From an uncultured Oscillospiraceae bacterium (GTDB lineage: Bacteria > Bacillota > Clostridia > Oscillospirales > Oscillospiraceae), in the NCBI GenBank assembly GCA_905234575.1, contig CAJOIG010000116.1:1-11019 (forward strand): 11,019 nucleotides of DNA. The letters are read 5' to 3'. The first letter of the stretch is position 1. Each line of letters opens with the position of its first letter. Positions 6,025 to 11,019 of this stretch are shown here, one piece after another. Under the pieces are notes generated by a model. That model saw only the letters and a list, made by a program, of their open reading frames with translations, had not been told where the DNA came from and made no database searches. The translations under genes were made by a program, and so were the position numbers.

Positions 6025-7203
6025 TTATCGCAGAAGATACAGCCCGCGGGAGCGCACGTCGCCGCCGATGGCGCTGTGGAGCCAGCGGATGACGCTTACG
6101 CGGTCCGTCAGCGGCCAGAAGGCGGTGTTCGTCTCGAGGATCGTGTGCTGGGTCAGGAAGAACTGATTGGGCCGAATGGAGAAGGGGAGCTGGTCGAAGA
6201 GATAGATCCCGATGCCGGGCACCTTCGTTTGCAGCTCCTCGATCATGACCCGCAGATACTCGGTGTAGATCCAGATGACCCGGTTGTCGGTGGCGTAAAC
6301 GCCGGTGTTGAAGTAGTTCTGGTAGCGGCTGAGCGCGCCGTCCCGCACGGAGCCGATGTACAGGAAGGTGATGTAGTCCCCGTAGGTCTCATAGAGGCTG
6401 CTCATGAAATCCACGATGAGGTTCGGCGTCTCGATTCGGTCGATGAGCTCCTCCGGGGCGTTCCAGACGTCCCGGAAGACCTCCTCCCAGTTGCCGAGGA
6501 TCAGAAGTGAGCTGTCCACGCAGAGGGTCACATGCTCCGCGTCGGGGAAATAGTTCCGGAGGAGATCGTCCGTCAGCATGGCGGCGCCGTAGCCCCCGGC
6601 GCTGTAGCCCGCGACGAGTAGCTCCTCCGGGTCGCTCCCGAGATAGGGCATGGCCGCGTCCAGAATGGCCCGGTAGTTATCGTAGCCGTGGTGGTGCAGG
6701 ACAGCCTCGGAGCCGTCCAGCGCGGTGTAGGCATAGTCCGTGTCACCGACGTGGAAGTCGCCGGTGGTGTAGGGCACTACGACGATGCTCCAGTTCCGGA
6801 AGGGGTTGAAGCCCACGTCGTCCCCGATGCCCACGCCGCACCAGTCCGGGATCTCGCCGTCGGTGTCCGCGGCGTAGAAGCCCGGCTCGATGTCGATGGT
6901 CATGCCGACATAGGGCCGCGCGGCGGTGTACTCGTTCAGGCTGATGCCGCCGCCGTAGAAGAAGACCAGGACCTTGTTCTCCGAGCCGAGGCGCATCCGG
7001 GAGACCAAGGGCTCGCCGTTGCCGCAGACGGCGCCCTCCGGCGCGAGCTCGAACCAGGTGCCGGTGCGATGCGATTCCAGGGCCGAGTGGGTATGGGTGA
7101 TGACGTAGTAGCGCACGCCGAGTCCAATGAGCAGCAGCACGGCGAGGCCGATGAGCCCGAAGGCGATCCACGCCCAGAGGGGCAGCTTGTTGTTTTGTTT
7201 CAT
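6025..7203 (-). CDS. Membrane-anchored pectinacetylesterase/Notum-like hydrolase
   Basis: This alpha/beta-hydrolase resembles the pectinacetylesterase (PAE)/Notum family of carboxylesterases. Residues 8-30 form one membrane segment after a short basic start (MKQNNK), placing the enzyme outside the cell as an anchored or secreted protein. VFFYGGGISLN (80-90) fits the oxyanion-hole region, PYTTGDFHVGD (144-154) matches the family's TGD-H-G block, and GYSAGGYGA (199-207) is the nucleophile elbow with Ser201. His353 in LTQHTIL and Asp288 in SVRDGALSRYQ are my candidates for the rest of the triad. Length is 392 residues. The substrate is unknown: deacetylation of a polysaccharide or cleavage of another ester are possible. 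AGAGGA precedes the ATG at 7203. Its transcript converges on the DUF1846 operon and diverges from hslO. Confidence 0.82.
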   Translation of the reverse strand: MKQNNKLPLWAWIAFGLIGLAVLLLIGLGVRYYVITHTHSALESHRTGTWFELAPEGAVCGNGEPLVSRMRLGSENKVLVFFYGGGISLNEYTAARPYVGMTIDIEPGFYAADTDGEIPDWCGVGIGDDVGFNPFRNWSIVVVPYTTGDFHVGDTDYAYTALDGSEAVLHHHGYDNYRAILDAAMPYLGSDPEELLVAGYSAGGYGAAMLTDDLLRNYFPDAEHVTLCVDSSLLILGNWEEVFRDVWNAPEELIDRIETPNLIVDFMSSLYETYGDYITFLYIGSVRDGALSRYQNYFNTGVYATDNRVIWIYTEYLRVMIEELQTKVPGIGIYLFDQLPFSIRPNQFFLTQHTILETNTAFWPLTDRVSVIRWLHSAIGGDVRSRGLYLLR

Positions 7204-7213
7204 TTGTCCTCTC

Positions 7214-7239
7214 GCGCGGACGGAGGGCTCCGGCCGCGC
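7214..7239 (-). promoter_or_regulatory. GC-rich 5' leader hairpin of the hydrolase gene
   Basis: On the minus-strand RNA, 7234-7239 (GCGCGG) pairs with 7214-7219 (CCGCGC). After one mismatch, CGGA pairs with TCCG around the loop GCCC. The structure takes up about half of the roughly 50-base leader and ends one or two bases before the ribosome binding site (AGAGG, 7208-7212). It has no uridine run, so it is not a terminator. Its position suggests an effect on ribosome access or mRNA stability. Confidence 0.5.
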
Positions 7240-7259
7240 TCCCTTTCCTTTTCGCGGGA

Positions 7260-7268
7260 ATTATATCA
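7260..7268 (-). promoter_or_regulatory. Extended -10 promoter of the hydrolase gene
   Basis: On the minus strand, TGATATAAT gives a perfect TATAAT (7260-7265) with the extended TG one base upstream. No good -35 box lies 16-18 bases away; the region there is A/T only. Extended -10 promoters tolerate this. The predicted start near 7253 leaves a leader of about 50 bases before the ATG at 7203. Confidence 0.6.
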
Positions 7269-7313
7269 TACTTCGCAGCAAAATAATATTACATTTTATT
7301 AATTCACGATTTC

Positions 7314-7342
7314 TTTACATCCCGACCGGGATTTGGTATAAT
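7314..7342 (+). promoter_or_regulatory. Promoter of hslO with an inverted repeat in its spacer
   Basis: TTTACA (7314-7319), a 17-base spacer and TATAAT (7337-7342) form a strong housekeeping promoter, starting about 28 bases before the hslO ATG. Inside the spacer, ATCCCG (7319-7324) and CGGGAT (7327-7332) form an inverted repeat with a 2-base centre. A protein bound there would block polymerase. The repeat matches neither the HrcA (CIRCE) nor the CtsR heat-shock operator. Confidence 0.8.
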
Positions 7343-7376
7343 CGCAGGGCAATTCTTTATCACGAGGTGTTTTGGT

Positions 7377-8264
7377 ATGGATCGGATCATCCGCGCCACG
7401 GCGGCGGACGGATTTGTAAAAATGGCGGTGGTGGACGCCCGGGAGCTCGTGGAGCGGGCTCGGCAGATCCACCATACCGCCCCCACGGCGACGGCGGCGC
7501 TCGGGCGCACCCTCTGCGCGGCGTCGATCCTGGGGAATATGCTCAAGGAGGAGGACGCGAGCCTCACGATCCGCGTCCAGGGCGGCGGCCCCGCGGGGCA
7601 GATCATCGCGGTTTCGGACCACGAGGGAAATGTCCGCGGCCTCATGGAGAATCCGGGTGTGGACCTTCCTCTCCGGGCGGACGGCAAGCTCGACGTGGGC
7701 GGCGCCGTCGGGACGGACGGCATGCTCACCGTCAGCCGGGACCTGGGCCTGCGCGAGCCCTACGTCGGCTCCGTGGCGCTCGTCAGCGGCGAGATCGCGG
7801 AGGACGTGACGGCCTATCTTCTCGAGAGCGAGCAGGTCCCCTCGGCCTGCGCCCTGGGCGTCCTGGTGGACACGGATACCTCCGTCAAGGCCGCGGGCGG
7901 CTTCATCGTGCAGCTTATGCCCGGCGCGGACGAGGCCCTCATCGGCACGCTGGAGGAAAACATCTTCCTCATGGACCAGCTCACGACGGTCCTCGACGAG
8001 GACGGTGCGGAGGCCCTGTTCGCACAGGTTTTGAAGGGCCTGCCGTACCACATCACCGAGACGACGCCGGTGTCCTACCGCTGCGCGTGCAGCCGGGAGC
8101 GCTTTGCCCGGGCGCTGACCACCATCGACCGGGCGGACCTCGTCGACATGGTGGAGGCGAAGGAGGACGTTGAGATCGTCTGCGACTTCTGCGGCACGAA
8201 ATACGTCTTCACCCACGACGACCTCCGCGCCCTGGCCTTCGCGCCGAAGGAGAACGAGGAATAA
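7377..8264 (+). CDS. hslO: Redox-regulated chaperone Hsp33
   Basis: Hsp33 is a cytosolic holdase. It is kept inactive by zinc and switched on when its cysteines oxidise and its C-terminal part unfolds, so it protects proteins during oxidative and heat stress. The 295-residue length is typical. The N-terminal substrate-binding domain shows GRTLCAASILGNMLK (43-57), IRVQGGGPAGQI (65-76), GNVRG (84-88) and SGEIAEDVTAYLLESEQVPSA (137-157, shown in part as the family block). The zinc site is intact as CAC (236-238) and CDFC (269-272), giving Cys236, Cys238, Cys269 and Cys272. GAGGTG (7363-7368) is spaced eight bases from the ATG at 7377. It appears to be a single-gene transcript ending at the terminator that follows. 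Confidence 0.96.
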   Translation: MDRIIRATAADGFVKMAVVDARELVERARQIHHTAPTATAALGRTLCAASILGNMLKEEDASLTIRVQGGGPAGQIIAVSDHEGNVRGLMENPGVDLPLRADGKLDVGGAVGTDGMLTVSRDLGLREPYVGSVALVSGEIAEDVTAYLLESEQVPSACALGVLVDTDTSVKAAGGFIVQLMPGADEALIGTLEENIFLMDQLTTVLDEDGAEALFAQVLKGLPYHITETTPVSYRCACSRERFARALTTIDRADLVDMVEAKEDVEIVCDFCGTKYVFTHDDLRALAFAPKENEE

Positions 8265-8272
8265 CCAAAAGC

Positions 8273-8295
8273 AAAAAACCGGCGCTCCGCGTTTT
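8273..8295. terminator. Bidirectional terminator between hslO and the ECF S component
   Basis: AAAAC (8275-8279) pairs with GTTTT (8291-8295) and CGG (8280-8282) with CCG (8287-8289), with one bulged base and the loop CGCT. Read on the minus strand it ends in six U (8273-8278) followed by a further U-rich stretch, a fair intrinsic terminator for the S-component gene. Read on plus it ends in GTTTTG, a weaker one for hslO. It fills the 36-base gap between the two convergent stops. Confidence 0.6.
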
Positions 8296-8300
8296 GTCGT

Positions 8301-8861
8301 TCATGTAGAGCTGCTTTGCTCGGGGTGGGCGAGACGCTGCAGCAGCGTCGTGAGGGGCTTCAACAGCACCGCCGCGAGGACGGCGTTCCCGGCGCAGTGG
8401 ATGAGGTCGTAGGGGATGCCGGAGATCCAGTAGGAAAACGCCATGGACCAGCCGCTCACCACCAGCGCCTGCAGGCAGCACAGCGGCCCGAAGAAAAGGC
8501 CGTACAGCGCGGACACCACGGTCCACAGCACATACGACGTGATGTGCTTTCGCAGCAGCAGCACCAGGAGCACGAGGATCGGCCAGACGTACACATACAC
8601 GAAAAAGTACCAGCCGAATCCGTACAGCAGTCCCTCCGCCAGCACGAAGATCGCGCAGGGGTAGAAGGCCTTCGCGCCGTATACGAGGGCGGCGCAGATG
8701 AGGAGAAGCGTCACGGGCTCGATGTTCGGCAGGGGGGACATGGCCTCCTTCGCCGCGATGATGATCGCCGCAAGCAGGGCAAGGCTCACGAGCTCCCGCA
8801 GGGAGAGCCCGGAGCCGGCGGTCTTCTCAGTAGGTGATGGTGTAGAAGTCGTAGGTATCAC
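8301..8861 (-). CDS. ECF transporter S component (substrate-binding membrane subunit)
   Basis: S components of energy-coupling-factor transporters bind a vitamin or metal in the membrane and share an energising module (EcfA, EcfA', EcfT) usually encoded elsewhere. The 186-residue protein has about six membrane segments. LVSLALLAAIIIAAKEAM (24-41) and the family-like PNIEPVTLLLICAALVYG (45-62) are clear. A tyrosine/tryptophan-rich loop GFGWYFFVYVYVWP (81-94) and GIPYDLIHCAGNAVLAAVLL (148-167) follow. No ATPase or EcfT gene is in the window. The start is a GTG at 8861, overlapping the DUF4430 gene by 35 bases with only a weak upstream ribosome site, so coupled translation is likely; a GTG at 8789 is an alternative. 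Substrate is unproven; the neighbour hints at a cobalamin-type compound. Confidence 0.85.
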   Translation of the reverse strand: MIPTTSTPSPTEKTAGSGLSLRELVSLALLAAIIIAAKEAMSPLPNIEPVTLLLICAALVYGAKAFYPCAIFVLAEGLLYGFGWYFFVYVYVWPILVLLVLLLRKHITSYVLWTVVSALYGLFFGPLCCLQALVVSGWSMAFSYWISGIPYDLIHCAGNAVLAAVLLKPLTTLLQRLAHPEQSSST

Positions 8862-9231
8862 CGTCCGCGACGGGCTGGGTATCCACGCCGTATTCGCCCA
8901 TGGCGCCGTTGACGTTGAACATCCAGTAAGTACCCTCGGTGTCGTCGGCGTACTCTCCGTCCACGGTCTTCACGAAGAGGCCGTACTCGGAGTCCTCGCC
9001 CTCGATGTCGATGTGCCCCTCCAGGGCCTCGGCCAGGTACTCCGCGTCGGTGCGGAATTCCTCCGTGACGACGGTGCCGTCGGTGTGGGTCACCGTCACG
9101 GTGATGTCCTTGACGCCCTCCAGTGCCTGTGGCCGGAAGGAGACCCAGCAGACGAGGGCAGCAAGAACGAGGACCACAGCCACAGCGATGACGATGACGG
9201 TCGTTTTTTTCTGCCTGGACATACTACTCAT
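8827..9231 (-). CDS. DUF4430 (transcobalamin-like) membrane-anchored protein
   Basis: A small extracytoplasmic protein of 134 residues. Residues 11-31 form a hydrophobic segment after a basic start (RQKK). A cysteine at 28 follows LAALV, but the valine just before it fits a lipobox poorly, so an uncleaved anchor is more likely than a lipoprotein. The rest (about 41-134) is one DUF4430 domain: ITVTVTHTDGTVVTEEF, then YLAEALEG, then the family's YWMFNVNGAMGEYGVD (102-117) and DGDTYDFYTI (123-132). DUF4430 is related to the beta domain of animal transcobalamin/intrinsic factor. GGAAG lies nine bases before the ATG at 9231; a second ATG at 9222 is less well placed. It overlaps the S component and probably presents ligand to it. 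Confidence 0.85.
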   Translation of the reverse strand: MSSMSRQKKTTVIVIAVAVVLVLAALVCWVSFRPQALEGVKDITVTVTHTDGTVVTEEFRTDAEYLAEALEGHIDIEGEDSEYGLFVKTVDGEYADDTEGTYWMFNVNGAMGEYGVDTQPVADGDTYDFYTITY

Positions 9232-9287
9232 TGGTTGATACTTCCTTTCTCTGTATTTGGGCTCTAAGTCCCTATGTCCGAGAAAGG

Positions 9288-9316
9288 ATTATATAGGAAG
9301 TTTCCGGAAAAATCAA
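9288..9316 (-). promoter_or_regulatory. Promoter of the DUF4430/ECF pair with a palindrome in its spacer
   Basis: On the minus strand, TTGATT (9311-9316) overlaps the stop codon of the upstream oxidoreductase gene and is followed after 17 bases by TATAAT (9288-9293). The spacer contains the perfect 10-bp palindrome TTTCCGGAAA (9301-9310), butted against the -35 box. The leader is about 50 bases, far too short for a cobalamin riboswitch, so any ligand control would have to act through a protein at this site. Confidence 0.75.
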
Positions 9317-11019
9317 CCGTTTATCCAGGCGTCGTACCGCGCCTCGACGGCGCACTCGGGATTGGGATAGATTCGGCACAGCAGGCCCCGGACGGGATAG
9401 GCCCCGCCGATGGGATCGTGGGGCGGCGCGAGGACCGTGAGGATGTTCGCGTTCGATTCGTCCCAGCCGTAGCCGGGCGCGCCTGCCTCGGGATACCACC
9501 AGCCCATCTCGCAGTTCACGAGGCCGTCCGGCATGTCCGGGACGATCTGCGCCTTCTGGGTGATGCGGCCGCGTTGGGTCTCGATGAAGATCCAGTCCCC
9601 GTCCGCGACGCCGTATTGTTCCGCGGTGCCCGCGCTGAGGGCTGCCCGGGGGAAGGGATGGAGCTTCCGCAGGGACTTTATCTGCCGGTTGTTCGAAATG
9701 AAAAAAGGCTGCGTGCGGCTGCCGGTGATGAGGATGAGCGGGTATTCGTCCAGCAGATCGGGCCGGGAGACGGGCGTCTCCGGCGGCTCGGTCCAGGAAG
9801 GCAGCGGGTCCGCGCCGGCCTTCTCGAGGACCGTGGACCAGAGCTCGAACTTCCGCGTCGGCGTATCGAAGCCGCGGCGTTCGTAGTTTTTGTAGGTGCG
9901 CTCCGGCGCGATCCAGCCGAGCTTTTTGAACGCCTCGAAGTCGATGTCCGCATATTCCGGGCGGCGGCGTCCGAGCTCCGCCAGGATGCCGTCCAGGATC
10001 TCCCGCTGGCTCTCCGCGCCGTAGTCGAGGCCCATGCGCCGGGAGAGGTCCAGGAACACGTCCTCGTCCGCCCGGCATTCCCCGACCTGCACGACCTTCT
10101 GCATGCACAGCGCGGCCACGTCCCCGAACTCCGGCATGCAGAACACGCTGTCTACCTCCGGCCACAGCGCCGCGGGCAGCACAATGTCCGCCAGCTCCGC
10201 CGTCGGCGTCATGAAGAAGTCCATGGTTACGAAGAATTCCAGCGCCCGCAGGCACTCCATCGTGTGGCGGCTGTCCGCCACGGAGAGAAGGGTGTTGTTC
10301 GCGCTTGCGATGAGCGCCTTGACGGGGTAGGGCTTTCCCGTGCGGATGGCCTCCAGCGTGTGGTAGGGATGGGCGAAGAGCTTGGGCGAGGCGGTCCCGT
10401 CGCAGAGGGGATAGCCGCCGGAGAGGCATTTTTTGACCATTTCCGGGCTCAGCCGGTCCAGCAGGATGTCCGCCGTCGGGGCGATCTCCATGCTTTCCAC
10501 AAAGCCCCCGGGGACGTCGTAGTTTCCCGTCAGAGCCGGGAGCATGAAGATGGCGCGGCAGGTCTGCAGGGCGTTCGTGCTCTGCTCGATGGCGGTGCCC
10601 CACTCCAGCGCCAGGGGCTTTGTGTGGGCGATCCAGTCCGCTGCCCGGAAAAGTTCCGCCTCGTCCAGTCCGCAGATGGCCGCGGTCTTTGCGGGAGGAT
10701 ACGCCCGGCAGCGCTCCCGCAGCGCGGCAAAGCCGTGGGTCCAGCGCTCGACGAAATCCCGGTCGTACCACTCGTTTTCGATCAGGATGTGCAGAAGGCC
10801 GAGGGCCAGCGCGCCGTCCGTACCGGGCCGCAGGGGCAGCCAGAGCGCAGCCTTTTTCGTCAGCTCGTTTGGCTTCGGGTCCACGACCAGGAGAGGGATG
10901 CCCTCCCGTACGGCGTCCTTGATGAGAAATTGCAGCTCGCCGTCCGCGCCGGAGACGGCCGGGTTCGCGCCCCAGACGAGGATGCCGCCGGGCCGGGTTT
11001 CGCCCCAGTAGTCCACGCC
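9313..11019 (-). CDS. Molybdopterin oxidoreductase (DMSO reductase family), 5' end cut by the window edge
   Basis: This is the C-terminal 568 residues of a bis-molybdopterin enzyme; the frame is open at the right edge, and the GTG near 11016 is internal. GGILVWGANPAVSG (about 11-24) and LLVVDPKPNE (43-52) are the pterin-binding Rossmann-like region. LEWGTAIEQ and LPALTGNYDVPGGFV follow, then the family block TAELADIVLPA (273-283). About 425-560 is the molydopterin-dinucleotide-binding domain (LITGSRTQPFFISNNRQ, GVADGDWIFIETQRG). The N-terminal iron-sulfur domain and the molybdenum-ligand residue lie outside, so the substrate cannot be told. The closing region GWWYPEAGAPGYGWDESNAN resembles catabolic reductases and hydratases of strict anaerobes. 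Its end overlaps the promoter of the DUF4430 gene by three bases. Confidence 0.9.
   Translation of the reverse strand, partial: GVDYWGETRPGGILVWGANPAVSGADGELQFLIKDAVREGIPLLVVDPKPNELTKKAALWLPLRPGTDGALALGLLHILIENEWYDRDFVERWTHGFAALRERCRAYPPAKTAAICGLDEAELFRAADWIAHTKPLALEWGTAIEQSTNALQTCRAIFMLPALTGNYDVPGGFVESMEIAPTADILLDRLSPEMVKKCLSGGYPLCDGTASPKLFAHPYHTLEAIRTGKPYPVKALIASANNTLLSVADSRHTMECLRALEFFVTMDFFMTPTAELADIVLPAALWPEVDSVFCMPEFGDVAALCMQKVVQVGECRADEDVFLDLSRRMGLDYGAESQREILDGILAELGRRRPEYADIDFEAFKKLGWIAPERTYKNYERRGFDTPTRKFELWSTVLEKAGADPLPSWTEPPETPVSRPDLLDEYPLILITGSRTQPFFISNNRQIKSLRKLHPFPRAALSAGTAEQYGVADGDWIFIETQRGRITQKAQIVPDMPDGLVNCEMGWWYPEAGAPGYGWDESNANILTVLAPPHDPIGGAYPVRGLLCRIYPNPECAVEARYDAWING

Noticed and set aside
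7204..7376. CIRCE or CtsR heat-shock operator upstream of hslO
   Set aside because: Neither TTAGCACTC/GAGTGCTAA nor paired GGTCAAA sites occur; the repeat present has a different sequence.
9232..9312. Cobalamin riboswitch before the DUF4430/ECF pair
   Set aside because: The gap is only 81 bases and the predicted leader about 50; a cobalamin riboswitch needs roughly 200 bases, and no B12-box is visible.
9272..10771. Second long minus-strand frame overlapping the molybdopterin gene
   Set aside because: Arg/Pro/Gly-rich out-of-frame reading; the other minus-strand frame carries all the family motifs.
1..11019. CRISPR array, tRNA or rRNA gene, insertion sequence, attachment site
   Set aside because: No regularly spaced repeats, no tRNA-like clover sequence, no transposase or integrase motifs, and intergenic gaps too short to hide them.

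Overview
The window reads as chromosome from a high-GC, Gram-positive anaerobe of the Clostridia type, probably an uncultured gut lineage. Several things point this way: close-to-consensus housekeeping (sigma-A type) promoters with 17-base spacers, GGAGG-like ribosome binding sites, an ECF-transporter S component beside a DUF4430 protein, a redox chaperone Hsp33, a DUF1846 protein and a molybdopterin enzyme. The placement is inferred from gene content and base composition. No RNA gene, CRISPR array, insertion sequence or phage gene is visible. Genes fill nearly all of the window, and every intergenic gap is under 300 bases.

Left part (1-1304, minus): adenylosuccinate lyase (purB), running off the left edge. 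A 260-base divergent spacer holds two near-consensus promoters, one for purB and one for the rightward operon. Operon (1565-5926, plus): nagB, a left-handed beta-helix acyltransferase resembling the C-terminal half of GlmU, a glmM-type phosphoglucosamine mutase and a DUF1846 protein. Gaps between the genes are 28-30 bases. The first three genes act around glucosamine-6-phosphate: deamination to fructose-6-phosphate, isomerisation to glucosamine-1-phosphate, and presumably N-acetylation. The acyltransferase gene carries a frameshift close to its 3' end. The original C-terminus can still be read in another frame and stops 30 bases before glmM.

Middle (5970-8264): a perfect 16-bp hairpin separates the operon from a convergent, membrane-anchored pectinacetylesterase/Notum-like hydrolase (minus). 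That gene is divergent from hslO (Hsp33, plus). The 173-base spacer between them holds a promoter for each gene, an inverted repeat inside the hslO promoter, and a strong hairpin against the hydrolase ribosome binding site.

Right part (8275-11019, minus): a likely bidirectional terminator, then an ECF-transporter S component whose start overlaps a DUF4430 (transcobalamin-like) membrane-anchored protein. This pair looks like a small nutrient-capture module, possibly for a corrinoid. It has its own promoter, with a 10-bp palindrome in the spacer. Upstream lies the C-terminal two thirds or so of a DMSO-reductase-family molybdopterin oxidoreductase, cut by the right edge.

I found no clear new defence or mobile system. 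The most useful leads are the amino-sugar operon ending in DUF1846 with its frameshifted acyltransferase, the DUF4430/ECF pair, and a set of operator-like palindromes and RNA hairpins at gene starts and ends.
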